In this document: one piece after another, positions 7,120 through 15,784 of the stretch
Position numbering within the stretch: the stretch's first letter is position 1
How the letters are laid out: each line of letters opens with the position of its first letter
Source: a virus
Strand: one strand, 5' to 3'
Length of the DNA stretch: 64,000 nt
Virus record (IMG/VR): IMGVR_UViG_3300033146_000658
Location: 1 to 64,000 of that record
Notes under the pieces: generated by a model
Databases searched by the model: none
The model's input: only the letters and a program-made list of their open reading frames with translations
Told to the model about the DNA's origin: nothing
Made by a program: the position numbers and the translations under genes

Positions 7120-7644
7120 ATGAAAGTAGAAAAAAGTTTGAGAGTGTTTATTCATTCAAATGGATTAAGTCCAAATCAAGCATTCTTTCTAATTTCCTTA
7201 TATAACAATGACGATAAGTATATTAATAACATTACAAAAGAGGAAAAGAGAGAATTATATGAAAGGAACTTAATATTTAATACAGAAAAGCCAGCCCTTC
7301 GTAGCGAAGGGTTGAGCTTATTTTCTGATGACAACATCAAGGAATTGTTTGATTTATTTTGGGATAGATATCCTAGCAAGACACCTAGCGGTAGAGTATT
7401 GAAGTCTGTCGCTAAGGGGACTAAACAATATGATGTTGCGTGGCAGAAATATAAAAGAATAATTAAACGTAAATCAGATCATGAGGCTGTTATGCATGGA
7501 TTGAATGCAGAATTGCAAGACAAGGGACGTAGAGGTAGTCTAGAGTATATGCAGGGCGTAGAACGCTATTTAAATGCTCGCCAATGGGAAATGTACCAAG
7601 AGAGTGAGATAGTTCAGGAGGGTAGTAATTATAGTTCTATTTAA
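7120..7644 (+). CDS. Replisome organiser or helicase-loader-like protein
   Basis: A 174-residue helical, basic protein. The middle has F-W-D-R-Y-P-S-K followed by W-x-K-Y and a C-terminal Y-L-N-A-R-x-W-E-M-Y. This pattern is seen in small phage replication proteins that partner replicative helicases. Its stop overlaps the ATG of the DnaB-type helicase gene, which supports a loader or adaptor role. It has no ATPase motif, so it is not a DnaC-type loader. The assignment rests on motif feel and context. Confidence 0.45.
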   Translation: MKVEKSLRVFIHSNGLSPNQAFFLISLYNNDDKYINNITKEEKRELYERNLIFNTEKPALRSEGLSLFSDDNIKELFDLFWDRYPSKTPSGRVLKSVAKGTKQYDVAWQKYKRIIKRKSDHEAVMHGLNAELQDKGRRGSLEYMQGVERYLNARQWEMYQESEIVQEGSNYSSI

Positions 7645-8726
7645 TGAGTTATTTCCAATCATTTCAAGACGTTATGAATGAAGATAACGCCGGGATAGAT
7701 TTTCCCGTAGACAGATTAAATAGTATTATTCCAGGCATACAAAAACAGCGTATTTACGTTGCTGGAGCAGGATCTGGTGTTGGAAAGACTAAATTTACAT
7801 TAGAGTTTTTTGTATTTAATACATTTGACGATTGGTATTTTTCAGACAGAACTGATAGTATAAATATACATGTATTTTCATTAGAAGTTCCCAAGGAAGA
7901 AGTAATAGCGTCACTCGCGGCCAGATGGCTATACAAACAACACAAGATATTAGTTGATTATGGATATATACTTAATTACTGGAAGAAATATCCAATGACT
8001 GAGTATGTTAAGGATTTGCTCAAATCAGACGAATTCAAATTATATTTAGAGAAGTTTGAAGAGACAGTTAAAATACTTGACTTTTCCCTCAATACAGTAT
8101 CGTTTGCACAATATGTGGATGGTATAGCTAAAGAGCAAGGGGAAATATTAACTAAGCAAGTTGTTACAAAAGACAATGTTACATTAAATATGTTTGAATC
8201 ATATACGCCTGTAAATAAAGATACTTATAATATATTTGTATTGGACCATATTGGTTTAGTTAAAACAATAAGCGGTCAGGATAAGCGTAAAATGATTGAA
8301 GATATAGCTGATTATCAAATTAAAGCAAGAAACAGGTATAGATTTACATTTTGTAACACTCAGCAATTAAATAGAGGGTCTAATAGTGTAGAAAGACACA
8401 AGCTTGAAGATTTAATTGTTAAAGATAGTGATTTTGCTGGTGGCTCAGGATTATTTAATGCGGCCAATGTGGTGATAGGGTTAATGAGCCCTAATAGAGA
8501 ACAGCAGTCATCATTTATGGGGTTTAGGGTAGCTAATAGCGACTTACAACCCGGACTAGGAAACAGACTTACTGTATTAAATGTAGTTAAGAACAGGCAT
8601 GGTTCCGCTTTTGGAGTATTACCAATGTTATTCCTTGGGGAAATAGGCTTGTATAGTGCATTACCTAGAGATCCTGAGGGATTTGACTACAATCAGATAA
8701 GTAATATAAAGAAATATTATGAATAA
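7644..8726 (+). CDS. dnaB: DnaB-type replicative helicase
   Basis: A 360-residue RecA-fold ATPase. Walker A is G-A-G-S-G-V-G-K-T at residues 41-49; then F-S-L-E-V-P in the position of the DnaB/KaiC family's 'S-L-E-M' strand; Walker B around residues 197-203 (V-L-D-H-I-G); and an N-T-Q-Q-L-N-R segment in the sensor/H4 position. It lacks the N-terminal helical domain of bacterial DnaB, like many compact phage helicases. It unwinds DNA at the fork, working with the primase at 11412 and the polymerase at 29390. Its neighbours are a loader-like protein upstream and two tagged SH3-like proteins downstream. Confidence 0.85.
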   Translation: MSYFQSFQDVMNEDNAGIDFPVDRLNSIIPGIQKQRIYVAGAGSGVGKTKFTLEFFVFNTFDDWYFSDRTDSINIHVFSLEVPKEEVIASLAARWLYKQHKILVDYGYILNYWKKYPMTEYVKDLLKSDEFKLYLEKFEETVKILDFSLNTVSFAQYVDGIAKEQGEILTKQVVTKDNVTLNMFESYTPVNKDTYNIFVLDHIGLVKTISGQDKRKMIEDIADYQIKARNRYRFTFCNTQQLNRGSNSVERHKLEDLIVKDSDFAGGSGLFNAANVVIGLMSPNREQQSSFMGFRVANSDLQPGLGNRLTVLNVVKNRHGSAFGVLPMLFLGEIGLYSALPRDPEGFDYNQISNIKKYYE

Positions 8727-9003
8727 ATTCAGAGTTGGACAAAAAGTAAGGGTTAAGAAGTCTGTTAAAGCTGGTGATGTTATATACGAAAAATATGGAC
8801 AGCAGATAAACGAACGAGTCTACTCTATAATATCTGATAAGACTTTTGTTATATCAAAAGATACTATAGATCTACTTTTACCTCCTAATACGTATTACCT
8901 TGATTATGACAGTATTGAAATGAAAGGATTAGAATATACGTGGGACGAAGATGTATTGGAATTAGCAAAACTTGACAACTTAGGCGTATTAAAGATTTTA
9001 TAA
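8719..9003 (+). CDS. SH3/KOW-like small protein with C-terminal GVLKIL tag
   Basis: A 94-residue protein opening with F-R-V-G-Q-K-V-R-V-K-K, the typical first strand of an SH3/KOW-like barrel, followed by alternating strands and ending in NLGVLKIL (87-94). The next gene encodes a similar protein (F-K-I-G-Q-K-V-R-V-R...), so this is probably a tandem duplication. It overlaps the helicase gene by eight bases. A protein-binding or nucleic-acid-binding adaptor is likely; exact role unknown. Confidence 0.7.
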   Translation: MNKFRVGQKVRVKKSVKAGDVIYEKYGQQINERVYSIISDKTFVISKDTIDLLLPPNTYYLDYDSIEMKGLEYTWDEDVLELAKLDNLGVLKIL

Positions 9004-9004
9004 T

Positions 9005-9253
9005 ATGAAACCATTTAAAATAGGACAAAAGGTTAGGGTTCGTGATGATTTGGTAATTGGCGAACCATATATGCATTATAATGGAGCGTTTAATGGATTT
9101 GTTAGCTCAATGTCTCATTTATCAGGTAAAGTGGTCACTATAACATACGACAGTGCCTACGGGTATTCGGTAATAGAAAGCGGATATGAATTAACTCACG
9201 AAATGTTAACCAATGTAACAAATATCAAATTAGGTATTTTAAAAATAATTTAA
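9005..9253 (+). CDS. SH3/KOW-like small protein with C-terminal GILKII tag
   Basis: An 82-residue protein, likely paralogue of its upstream neighbour: F-K-I-G-Q-K-V-R-V-R at residues 4-13, a central region with glycines and beta-strand pattern, and the tail KLGILKII (75-82). The two proteins are clearly diverged between their ends, while the opening strand and tail are kept. It starts one base after the preceding stop. Confidence 0.7.
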   Translation: MKPFKIGQKVRVRDDLVIGEPYMHYNGAFNGFVSSMSHLSGKVVTITYDSAYGYSVIESGYELTHEMLTNVTNIKLGILKII

Positions 9254-9293
9254 CAATAGAATAACGACTGTCAATAACATATAATTGAATTAA

Positions 9294-9306
9294 AAACAAT
9301 TTAAAT
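9294..9306 (+). promoter_or_regulatory. AAACAATTTAAAT leader element
   Basis: The element lies about 10 bases before the ATG at 9316, at the end of a 62-base gap. The gap may also contain a promoter for the Sak4-like and SSB genes. It is one of at least five copies found only upstream of start codons. Confidence 0.4.
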
Positions 9307-9315
9307 TATATAAAT

Positions 9316-9984
9316 ATGGCGAGACTTATAATGATAGTCGCACAGAGCGGCTCGGGGAAATCAACCTCGTTAAGAAATTTAAAGCCAGAAGAAACATTTA
9401 TTATTAAACCAAACGCTAAGCCACTACCTTTTAAAGGTGCTAAAAAGAGTTATTCTAAGGAGAATAAGAATCTATTCGTAACAACAAGCTTGGTAGAATT
9501 GAAGAAAACGATATTAAATGTTAATTCTAAAGCTACACATATTAAAAATTTAGTCATAGATGATTTTTTTCATTTCATGATGGCTAAATCGATGGCTGAT
9601 ATTAGTAAACCAGGATTCCAAAAGTTTGCAGATTTAGGTAAGGAGGTTTTTGAGGCTACAGCTGGATTAGAGACTGATTTAAGAGATGATCTTAATTTAA
9701 TCATACTAACACATTCTGTAGAAGAAAGAGATGCTTCAGGGCTACCTCAGACTAAATTAAAACTTACTGGTAAATTTGTAGAAGAGAAGGTTGACTTACC
9801 AAGTTATTTCACTTATGTCTTAGAGGCTAAGGTGTTATTTAATCAAGGGAAGTCAGAGTATAAGTTCTTAACAAATAAGAGAAGTGAAGCCGATATGGCA
9901 AAAACTCCTTTTGGTATATTTGAAGAAGAGTTTATAGATAATGACCTTCAGTCTGTATTAGAAATCTTAGACGAAAACGAATAA
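9316..9984 (+). CDS. Sak4-like RecA-fold ATPase (recombination)
   Basis: A 222-residue P-loop ATPase. Walker A is A-Q-S-G-S-G-K-S-T (9-17) and Walker B L-V-I-D-D (79-83), followed by I-I-L-T-H-S in the sensor position and a long Lys/Glu-rich C-terminal region. This compact architecture matches the phage AAA_24/Sak4 group, which supports single-strand annealing together with SSB. SSB is encoded one gene downstream, and a PD-(D/E)XK nuclease and RusA-like resolvase lie at 20.6-22.0 kb, giving a plausible recombination set. A generic phage P-loop ATPase is the alternative. Confidence 0.7.
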   Translation: MARLIMIVAQSGSGKSTSLRNLKPEETFIIKPNAKPLPFKGAKKSYSKENKNLFVTTSLVELKKTILNVNSKATHIKNLVIDDFFHFMMAKSMADISKPGFQKFADLGKEVFEATAGLETDLRDDLNLIILTHSVEERDASGLPQTKLKLTGKFVEEKVDLPSYFTYVLEAKVLFNQGKSEYKFLTNKRSEADMAKTPFGIFEEEFIDNDLQSVLEILDENE

Positions 9985-10463
9985 TGAGTTGGGGAAATAA
10001 TATGAGTGAATTAAGATGGGCTAGTGGCTCATCATCACTCCCTAATGCTAAAGAGGAGATGGATAGACGGCGAGATGTTTTTAATGGAGTATTTAATACT
10101 ACAGATAAGGGACGCGATGTAAAGAGAGAGCCAATTCTGACAGCTTCTTCTAACTGGATGGATTTAAATACAACTAATGGAGATTTATATAATACTAGAG
10201 GTTGTGATAGAATTGAGCAATTAGAGCCAGTTGATGATACTAGTGATACAATTTTAAATATCGATTTTGAAGAGCCTATTCGTGCCAATGTAGGTGTTGG
10301 AATACAATCAGCTGCTGACATGTTATCGTCATGGGATTCTATAAGGATTAAGTCTTTAAATGAGATGATTAAGGCTGAAGCTGCTTATTTATTTAAGGAA
10401 TCTATGTTTAACATAAAGAGACGTCAAATAAGATCTAAATTAGGCATTATGAAGCTTGTTTAG
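9984..10463 (+). CDS. Unknown protein with C-terminal GIMKLV tag
   Basis: A 159-residue protein, the largest with the C-terminal tail, ending in KLGIMKLV (152-159), a diverged version with Met in place of Leu or Phe. The first 100 residues are polar and probably poorly structured (Asn, Asp, Ser, Thr, Arg rich); residues 100-150 form a helical region ending in a basic stretch (K-R-R-Q-I-R-S). It starts inside the Sak4-like stop (TAATG) and precedes SSB, so a DNA-transaction role is possible. Another in-frame ATG is at 10002. Confidence 0.65.
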   Translation: MSWGNNMSELRWASGSSSLPNAKEEMDRRRDVFNGVFNTTDKGRDVKREPILTASSNWMDLNTTNGDLYNTRGCDRIEQLEPVDDTSDTILNIDFEEPIRANVGVGIQSAADMLSSWDSIRIKSLNEMIKAEAAYLFKESMFNIKRRQIRSKLGIMKLV

Positions 10464-10506
10464 CGAAGTGTAGTAGTAAGCGTTGAGTCACGCGCTAAAG
10501 TGGCTT

Positions 10507-10538
10507 AAAACAATTTAATAAACAATTTAATAAACAAT
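10507..10538 (+). repeat. Tandem AAACAATTTAAT leader repeats
   Basis: Two full copies and one partial copy (AAACAAT) of the AAACAATTTAAT element stand head to tail directly before the ATG at 10539. It is the only place in the window where the element is repeated in tandem. This may mark a highly expressed gene (SSB). Confidence 0.6.
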
Positions 10539-11147
10539 ATGATTGATTTTAGTGGAGTAAAGGAAGAAGGTAAGAAATTATCGTGGGTAGGATATGGAAT
10601 CAGTGAGAATGTAGTATTCTCGAGTATTAATTTAGGCGAATCGTCTAATGGTAAGCCCAGAATAGAGATGAAGATAAAGTTCGATGGATCTGATGACTCT
10701 TCGTCAACTAATCTATATCTGTATTTATCGGAGAATGCGATTCCGTATACAATGAAGAATATTCTCTCGATTCAGAAGAGATTAAGTTCAGAAGCAGCAT
10801 TACGAGCTAATTCATTTGCTGACAACGCTGCATTAGTAGCATTCTTGTCATCACAATGGATTGGAGATGGTAAGAAGTTCAGAATTAAGCTCAAAGGAGA
10901 AGAGTATGTGGGCACTGATAAAGAAGGCAATCCTGCTGTGAAGATAAGAGTATCTGTTCCTTATGGAGATTTTATCGAGTCTATGAATCCGTTCTCAGAA
11001 GCACCTGCAATTCTAGCAGAGAGTGATACTAAATTAAAGTTCTCTAAGGGGGATAAGTATGATTTTCAGCAATTACCAGATGCAGACATTCAGACATTAG
11101 GAGAGAGTCCTAATACACAATCAAAAGCTGATGATTTACCGTTCTAG
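10539..11147 (+). CDS. ssb: Single-stranded DNA-binding protein
   Basis: A 202-residue protein with an OB-fold-like central part (alternating strands over residues 15-150, basic loops) and the classical SSB tail: a polar, probably disordered linker ending in D-D-L-P-F at the C-terminus. In bacterial SSBs that acidic-Pro-Phe tip recruits replication and repair proteins. Its position between the Sak4-like ATPase and the primase fits. It differs enough from bacterial SSB in the body that the tail and context carry much of the assignment. Preceded by tandem leader repeats. Confidence 0.75.
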   Translation: MIDFSGVKEEGKKLSWVGYGISENVVFSSINLGESSNGKPRIEMKIKFDGSDDSSSTNLYLYLSENAIPYTMKNILSIQKRLSSEAALRANSFADNAALVAFLSSQWIGDGKKFRIKLKGEEYVGTDKEGNPAVKIRVSVPYGDFIESMNPFSEAPAILAESDTKLKFSKGDKYDFQQLPDADIQTLGESPNTQSKADDLPF

Positions 11148-11166
11148 TGACTAATTAGTTATCAGT

Positions 11167-11415
11167 ATGATAAATGTATCTAAGTTAAAAAGTGGAGATA
11201 TTATTAAAGCTAAAGCGTGCATATCTAAAAGAGGCGAGCATTGGAGCCCTTATGGATATATGGATTATTTGCTTAATGGAGTTCATTCGCTTAAGTATCG
11301 TAGCGGTCAGTCATTATATACATTAGATAACCTCGGAAAAATAAAATGGATAGTCAGACACACTGAATTCTCTTTGGTTAAACAATATAATATCGGTATT
11401 TTCAAAATATTATGA
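11167..11415 (+). CDS. Small beta-rich protein with C-terminal GIFKIL tag
   Basis: An 82-residue basic protein. L-K-S-G-D-I-I-K-A-K at residues 6-15 resembles the first strand of SH3/KOW-like barrels seen in other tagged members, and the tail is NIGIFKIL (75-82). It lies between SSB and primase and overlaps the primase start by four bases (ATGA). Function unknown. Confidence 0.7.
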   Translation: MINVSKLKSGDIIKAKACISKRGEHWSPYGYMDYLLNGVHSLKYRSGQSLYTLDNLGKIKWIVRHTEFSLVKQYNIGIFKIL

Positions 11416-12398
11416 TTGACTTTAATAATATACTTAATAAGGATAATCTTTTAAACAAAGTATCAAATTATCAAATACTAAAGTTCTACCTGCCTCAATT
11501 AGAGGTGGGTGGAGTTGTTAGTTCACCGTTGAGAAGCGATAGTAATCCATCATTTTCTATGTTTAATAGTAGGTATGGTGTATTAGTTAGAGACTTCTCT
11601 ACAAATAAGATTTATAATGGAATAACATTCGTTATGGAGCTTATGGCGGTTAATTTCTTTATGGCGTTATCTATAATAAATAGAGATCTTGGGTTAGGTA
11701 TGATTGATGATAATGCTAGCGCGTTAGTCGGTCATAAATTAACCAAGAGTGAGGTTGTTATAGATGACCCTAAAGAACATTCATCAAAGGTAATTACATA
11801 CAGTTTCAGAGATTGGAATCAAGACGACGCTGATTATTGGCGACCATTTGGGATAACATCCAAGCAGTTGATTGAATCAAAAACTTTCCCAATTAAATAT
11901 TTTTGGATAAACAATCAATTTACGATAATGGCTGATAAACTGGCTTATGTCTATATGTTCTATGAGCATAAAGGTATATTTAGAGTTAAAATTTATCAAC
12001 CATATAATAAGACATGGAAATGGACTACGAATTTAGACTCAACAGTTGTTGATGGAATTAAGGAATTAGAGCCATCAGATTTGCTGATTATAACTAAATC
12101 ACGTAAAGATAGATTAGTCCTTAATAACTTTGGGTATCAGGCAATAGCCGTAAATAATGAAGGGAGTTTCATTCCCGATAGTCTATTTGAGAAATTAACA
12201 GCACGTTATCCAAGGATATTGTTATTCTTTGATAATGATAAAGCTGGCAAGGAAATGAGCACAAAGTTCTCTGAATTGTATGATATTGAAAATATAGCAA
12301 TACCAGACGAATATGAAGAGAAGGATGTGGCGGACTTTGTAAAGTCTTACGGCAATTTTGTAACAAAAGATGTATTAACTAAATTAATTAACAAATGA
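11412..12398 (+). CDS. dnaG: DnaG-type primase with Toprim domain
   Basis: A 328-residue protein. S-P-L-R-S-D-S-N-P-S-F (38-48) is the conserved substrate-contact strand just after the zinc-finger position in DnaG-like primases. The CHC2 zinc cysteines themselves are absent. The Toprim core is visible as L-F-F-D-N-D-x-A-G-K near 271-280, followed by K-D-V-A-D-F near the C-terminus. The first Toprim motif reads I-T-K-S-R-K-D, with Lys replacing the usual Glu, as in some phage primases. It makes RNA primers for the phage polymerase and probably couples to the DnaB-type helicase. Confidence 0.8.
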   Translation: MIDFNNILNKDNLLNKVSNYQILKFYLPQLEVGGVVSSPLRSDSNPSFSMFNSRYGVLVRDFSTNKIYNGITFVMELMAVNFFMALSIINRDLGLGMIDDNASALVGHKLTKSEVVIDDPKEHSSKVITYSFRDWNQDDADYWRPFGITSKQLIESKTFPIKYFWINNQFTIMADKLAYVYMFYEHKGIFRVKIYQPYNKTWKWTTNLDSTVVDGIKELEPSDLLIITKSRKDRLVLNNFGYQAIAVNNEGSFIPDSLFEKLTARYPRILLFFDNDKAGKEMSTKFSELYDIENIAIPDEYEEKDVADFVKSYGNFVTKDVLTKLINK

Positions 12399-12631
12399 TA
12401 ATAATAATTTTATGGTCGCTATTAGCGATAATTGTATATGCTGTAATAGGCATTGCATACTACGTTGTTCTTGAACAGAAAGAGGATGACCCTGGATACG
12501 AATTCCAGAAAGAAGCGAAAATAGATGCTTATATATGGTTGCTAATCTTAATATGGTGGCCTCATAAGTATATGTATAATTTAATATTAACTAAGTTTGG
12601 AGAGGCTACCTTAAAACATAAAAAATTATGA
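12395..12631 (+). CDS. Small membrane protein, unknown
   Basis: A 78-residue protein with one strong N-terminal transmembrane helix (residues 2-24) and a second aromatic hydrophobic segment near 49-60 (W-L-L-I-L-I-W-W). Ends in Lys-rich residues. Its start overlaps the primase stop and its stop overlaps the next start, so three consecutive genes are translationally coupled. No family recognised. Confidence 0.6.
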   Translation: MIIIILWSLLAIIVYAVIGIAYYVVLEQKEDDPGYEFQKEAKIDAYIWLLILIWWPHKYMYNLILTKFGEATLKHKKL

Positions 12632-12954
12632 TACATGTATTATACATATTAATATATGCTTATTTCCATTTTTTAATGGCTGGGTTATCCATAGCATTAA
12701 TAAAGGGGTCTACAGCATCAATTTACTATAATTATGGGGAATCTGAATATGATGATGTGGACGGGCTATTACTTATTATAATATTAGTGTTTGCCCCAAT
12801 AGTTATTTTAATATTCTTAATATACGTTATTGCAGTGGTTTTATATATACATATAATTAAAAATGCTGCAAAGCCATTTAAATGGATAGGTGTGAAGATT
12901 TATGATTTTTTTAATTACTTAATAGAAGAATATTACTATAGAGATGGAGAATAA
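12628..12954 (+). CDS. Membrane protein with two or three helices
   Basis: A 108-residue hydrophobic protein with membrane segments at about residues 3-24 and 49-75, and an aromatic, basic C-terminal part. It overlaps the upstream small membrane protein gene by four bases and the GGCT-like gene by eleven. It may form a complex with its upstream neighbour. Whether it belongs to the peptide-modification locus is unknown. Confidence 0.6.
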   Translation: MIHVLYILIYAYFHFLMAGLSIALIKGSTASIYYNYGESEYDDVDGLLLIIILVFAPIVILIFLIYVIAVVLYIHIIKNAAKPFKWIGVKIYDFFNYLIEEYYYRDGE

Positions 12955-13390
12955 TAACAAGAGTGTGACACGCTCATTAATAAGTGTTTATGGTTCACTT
13001 CGGAAAGGCCACGGAAATCATGGATTATTCCTAAGATTTCCTAAGGATGAATGGGAATTCGAGGGTGTAGAGACAATTAAAGGATTCAACTTATTCCCAT
13101 TAGGAGGGTATCCTGGAATAGAGAGAGGCGATGGTCAATTAGTTATTGAGAAATATCTAGTTTCGGACGCCGTGTTAGCTAGAGTGAGAGGGTTGGAAGG
13201 TTATGACCCAAACGAACCTCATTCTGCGCAAGATTTTTATGACGAAATTCAAATTGAGACAACTTCTGGAACTTCTGGAATCTACTTGTATGTAGATGGC
13301 GCTAGGGGAGCTAGTATTATCGAGGATGGAGATTGGAATAAATATTGTGGAGTAGAGGAATTAACAGAAAAAGACAATAGTTATGAGTAA
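12944..13390 (+). CDS. Gamma-glutamylcyclotransferase-like (AIG2/YtfP) enzyme
   Basis: A 148-residue protein of the compact GGCT fold. V-Y-G-S-L-R-K-G at residues 15-22 is the substrate-binding loop, N-H follows at 25-26, and G-L-E-G-Y at 83-87 supplies the expected glutamate. Length matches the AIG2/YtfP group. Enzymes of this fold cyclise gamma-glutamyl groups to 5-oxoproline. It opens the amidoligase locus: an unknown protein, an ATP-grasp ligase, two amidoligases and a glutamine amidotransferase follow within 7 kb. In phage amidoligase loci such proteins are thought to process the ligated product. Confidence 0.75.
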   Translation: MENNNKSVTRSLISVYGSLRKGHGNHGLFLRFPKDEWEFEGVETIKGFNLFPLGGYPGIERGDGQLVIEKYLVSDAVLARVRGLEGYDPNEPHSAQDFYDEIQIETTSGTSGIYLYVDGARGASIIEDGDWNKYCGVEELTEKDNSYE

Positions 13391-13880
13391 GAGTAAGATA
13401 GGTATCTTGTCACTCGTGTTTAAAAGCGCGGGGATTAATGTATTAAATAATAATAAACCTATTGAATATGGTGACCTTGTTAAGATAATTAGTAAGAGAT
13501 TTCAGAATTATAACGAAGGTTCTGTATTTAGAGTCGATGGACTAACGCATGATAGTAATGGTAATATTACAAAAGTGGGTATACGCCCATCCGAAAAAGG
13601 CAATACCCCACCAAGATACGGGGTAAATAAACTACGATACGTATCAATAAAAGGTGTGATTAAAGTTGCTGGGAATAGAGGTAATTTCGACTTAGATGTT
13701 CCTGAAGAGGTGCGGTCAGCTCACAGAAGGAGATTGCTAAACCATGAAGGTAGGGTGACGACATCTGGTGAATTTAAATGGTATAGTGGATATGGGAATA
13801 ACTTTTCATACGAGCATGAAGTTACCAGCGAATTACTTGCGTCGTATAAAAAGTTTGTAAGATTGTATAAAAAGAGATAA
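13383..13880 (+). CDS. SH3-like protein with N-terminal GILSLVF motif
   Basis: A 165-residue basic protein. Residues 6-14 (IGILSLVFK) closely resemble the tail found at the C-terminus of 13 other proteins here, but at the N-terminus. It is followed by I-E-Y-G-D-L-V-K-I-I, an SH3/KOW-like opening strand also seen in tagged members, giving a circularly permuted arrangement. The remainder is beta-rich and basic. It overlaps the GGCT-like gene by eight bases and ends two bases before the ATP-grasp ligase, so it is the tagged-type protein closest to that enzyme. Function unknown. Confidence 0.65.
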   Translation: MSKSKIGILSLVFKSAGINVLNNNKPIEYGDLVKIISKRFQNYNEGSVFRVDGLTHDSNGNITKVGIRPSEKGNTPPRYGVNKLRYVSIKGVIKVAGNRGNFDLDVPEEVRSAHRRRLLNHEGRVTTSGEFKWYSGYGNNFSYEHEVTSELLASYKKFVRLYKKR

Positions 13881-13882
13881 CA

Positions 13883-14800
13883 ATGAAGAAAATCAAAGTA
13901 TTATCATGGGACAGAACTAGCATGAGTTCAAGAACCATATCAAGATTTCAGCCAGGGAAGAATAGAGTTCGTCCTGAAAGCACAACATTCAAGCCTAAGG
14001 TTGGTCAATTATTGATTAATTGGGGTTTTCGCGGTTCATTTGGATTTTCTATACCAGAGGGCGTGGATATCCTAAACAGACCAGAGAATGTCGCTAACGC
14101 ATCTGATAAGCGAAGATGCTTACGCATATTAACAGACAACGAAGTTCCTACATTGGATTTTGCATTAAATAGGACTGATGCTGCTGCTTTATTTGAAAAT
14201 ACAGATAAAGTTTATTGCCGAACAAGAATCTCTTCACATAGTGGAAGAGGTATTATTATCGCAAATAATATAGAGGAGTTAGTAGATGCTCAGTTATATA
14301 CAGCTAATTTTCCTAATACTACAGAATTTAGAGTTCATATATTTAAGGGACAAATCACTGATATTACACAAAAGAAGTCAATGTCTAGTGAGCGTAGAGA
14401 AAGATTAGGTATAACAAGAACTGAGCGAAGAGAAGAAGTTAGAAACTTAGGCTCTGGATGGTCATTTGTTAGAACTGAAATGGATCTTTACGACAGCGAA
14501 GGAGATGTTCGTAATGAAATACACGATGTGTCATTAGATGCGATGAGTGCGCTAGGGCTTGATTTTGGAGCCGTAGACTTGTTAATGAATGATGAGGGTG
14601 AATGTAGAGTTGTAGAGGCTAATACCGCATGTGGAATGAAGATAAACACTACTACGCATTATCGTTACATTAAGAACTTCATGGATTACGCTAATAATGA
14701 CTTTTCGTTAAGTTTATATAATAGTAGATACGAAGGGAATTTCAATAACGAACACGAGGGAAATATCGATCAGTTTATAGCTGATTGTTCAGAGGAGTAA
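13883..14800 (+). CDS. RimK-like ATP-grasp ligase
   Basis: A 305-residue ATP-grasp enzyme. The glycine-rich nucleotide loop is H-S-G-R-G-I-I-I at 119-126, E-F-R-V-H-I-F follows at 148-154, and the magnesium-binding region is G-L-D-F-G-A-V-D (225-232) plus V-V-E-A-N-T (243-248). The family activates carboxylates as acyl phosphates and joins them to amines; RimK adds glutamate to the C-terminus of ribosomal protein S6. The usual N-T-x-P-G end of the last motif reads N-T-A-C-G. It sits between an SH3-like protein with the GILSLVF motif and two amidoligases, suggesting a peptide-modification pathway. The substrate cannot be read from sequence. Confidence 0.8.
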   Translation: MKKIKVLSWDRTSMSSRTISRFQPGKNRVRPESTTFKPKVGQLLINWGFRGSFGFSIPEGVDILNRPENVANASDKRRCLRILTDNEVPTLDFALNRTDAAALFENTDKVYCRTRISSHSGRGIIIANNIEELVDAQLYTANFPNTTEFRVHIFKGQITDITQKKSMSSERRERLGITRTERREEVRNLGSGWSFVRTEMDLYDSEGDVRNEIHDVSLDAMSALGLDFGAVDLLMNDEGECRVVEANTACGMKINTTTHYRYIKNFMDYANNDFSLSLYNSRYEGNFNNEHEGNIDQFIADCSEE

Positions 14801-14818
14801 TAACATCAAATATAACAA

Positions 14819-15784
14819 ATGGCATTAAAGAGAGTAAAACAAGATAGGGATTCTAGAGTTGGTAATTACGGATTAAGAAACTCATCTTATAGAGTGGTTG
14901 GAGTTGCTGATGATGGATCTAGAGGTAGTAGACAAGATTGTTGTGAATCATTTGCTACAATAAGTGGTGAGTATAATGTAGAAACATACGTGTTTTTGCA
15001 TCAAATGGCTTATGAGCACATGAGAGAGCCTTCTTACGTTAAGAAAGTAGAGGAGTATATCAATTCGTTAGGATTTGATGTAGAATTACTTAACACAGAG
15101 CCTAAGATCGTAAACATTGAAAGACCTAATATAAATGAAGATATACCCAAAGAGAATAGCTATAATAAATTAGCTTATGCATTTAGAACCAATTCCGTTA
15201 ATTACAAGAAAGGGGCTATGACATTAGCTTCACATTCTTTAATTAGAGCATTATGGTCTGATAGATTTGATGATTTATGGGATGATGTATTTATGTTACG
15301 GGATCTTGATGAATTGTCTCATTTGGATAATTACGAGATTTGGCAAATGGCTGAATACAGAAAGAAATATTGGGGATATCATGGATTACTACCAACAGAA
15401 GATGATTCTGATAGAAAGTTACACATGATAATATCAATGGGTGGATTAAAGAATAGAATGAATTCAAGTATTCACAATACCGTTCACAAGATGTGTGCCC
15501 AGAAGTTTGATGATGATGGAAAATCTGACGTCACAAAAGCTTTGCGTAGCGAGGTTAGAAAATTATTCAAAGCTAAGAAGTATGTGGAACTATATGATAA
15601 GATGTCTATAAAAGGACAATCATCATTCGGTTTATGTAATGATGATTCGTACAGAGAAGATTGGATTGTGATTGGTAAAACTTATGACATTAAAACATTA
15701 AAAAACAAGAGATTTATACTTGTTAAATGTGAAGATGGTGTTAATAGAAGGTTGAAGAAAACTAGATTTAATTTATCTGAGTAA
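14819..15784 (+). CDS. Unknown protein of the amidoligase locus
   Basis: A 321-residue soluble protein with no domain I recognise. The N-terminus carries a C-C pair (near 41-42), the middle is helical and rich in Trp, His and Asp (D-D-L-W-D-D, H-L-D-N-Y-E-I-W), and the C-terminal 50 residues look like a small basic SH3-like domain. It lies between the ATP-grasp ligase and a tagged gene followed by the amidoligases, so a role in the same pathway is likely but inferred only from position. Confidence 0.6.
   Translation: MALKRVKQDRDSRVGNYGLRNSSYRVVGVADDGSRGSRQDCCESFATISGEYNVETYVFLHQMAYEHMREPSYVKKVEEYINSLGFDVELLNTEPKIVNIERPNINEDIPKENSYNKLAYAFRTNSVNYKKGAMTLASHSLIRALWSDRFDDLWDDVFMLRDLDELSHLDNYEIWQMAEYRKKYWGYHGLLPTEDDSDRKLHMIISMGGLKNRMNSSIHNTVHKMCAQKFDDDGKSDVTKALRSEVRKLFKAKKYVELYDKMSIKGQSSFGLCNDDSYREDWIVIGKTYDIKTLKNKRFILVKCEDGVNRRLKKTRFNLSE

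Noticed and set aside
10464-10506. Hairpin after the 9984 gene as a terminator
   Set aside because: AGCG/CGCT pairing is short with a long loop and no T run; evidence too weak to annotate.
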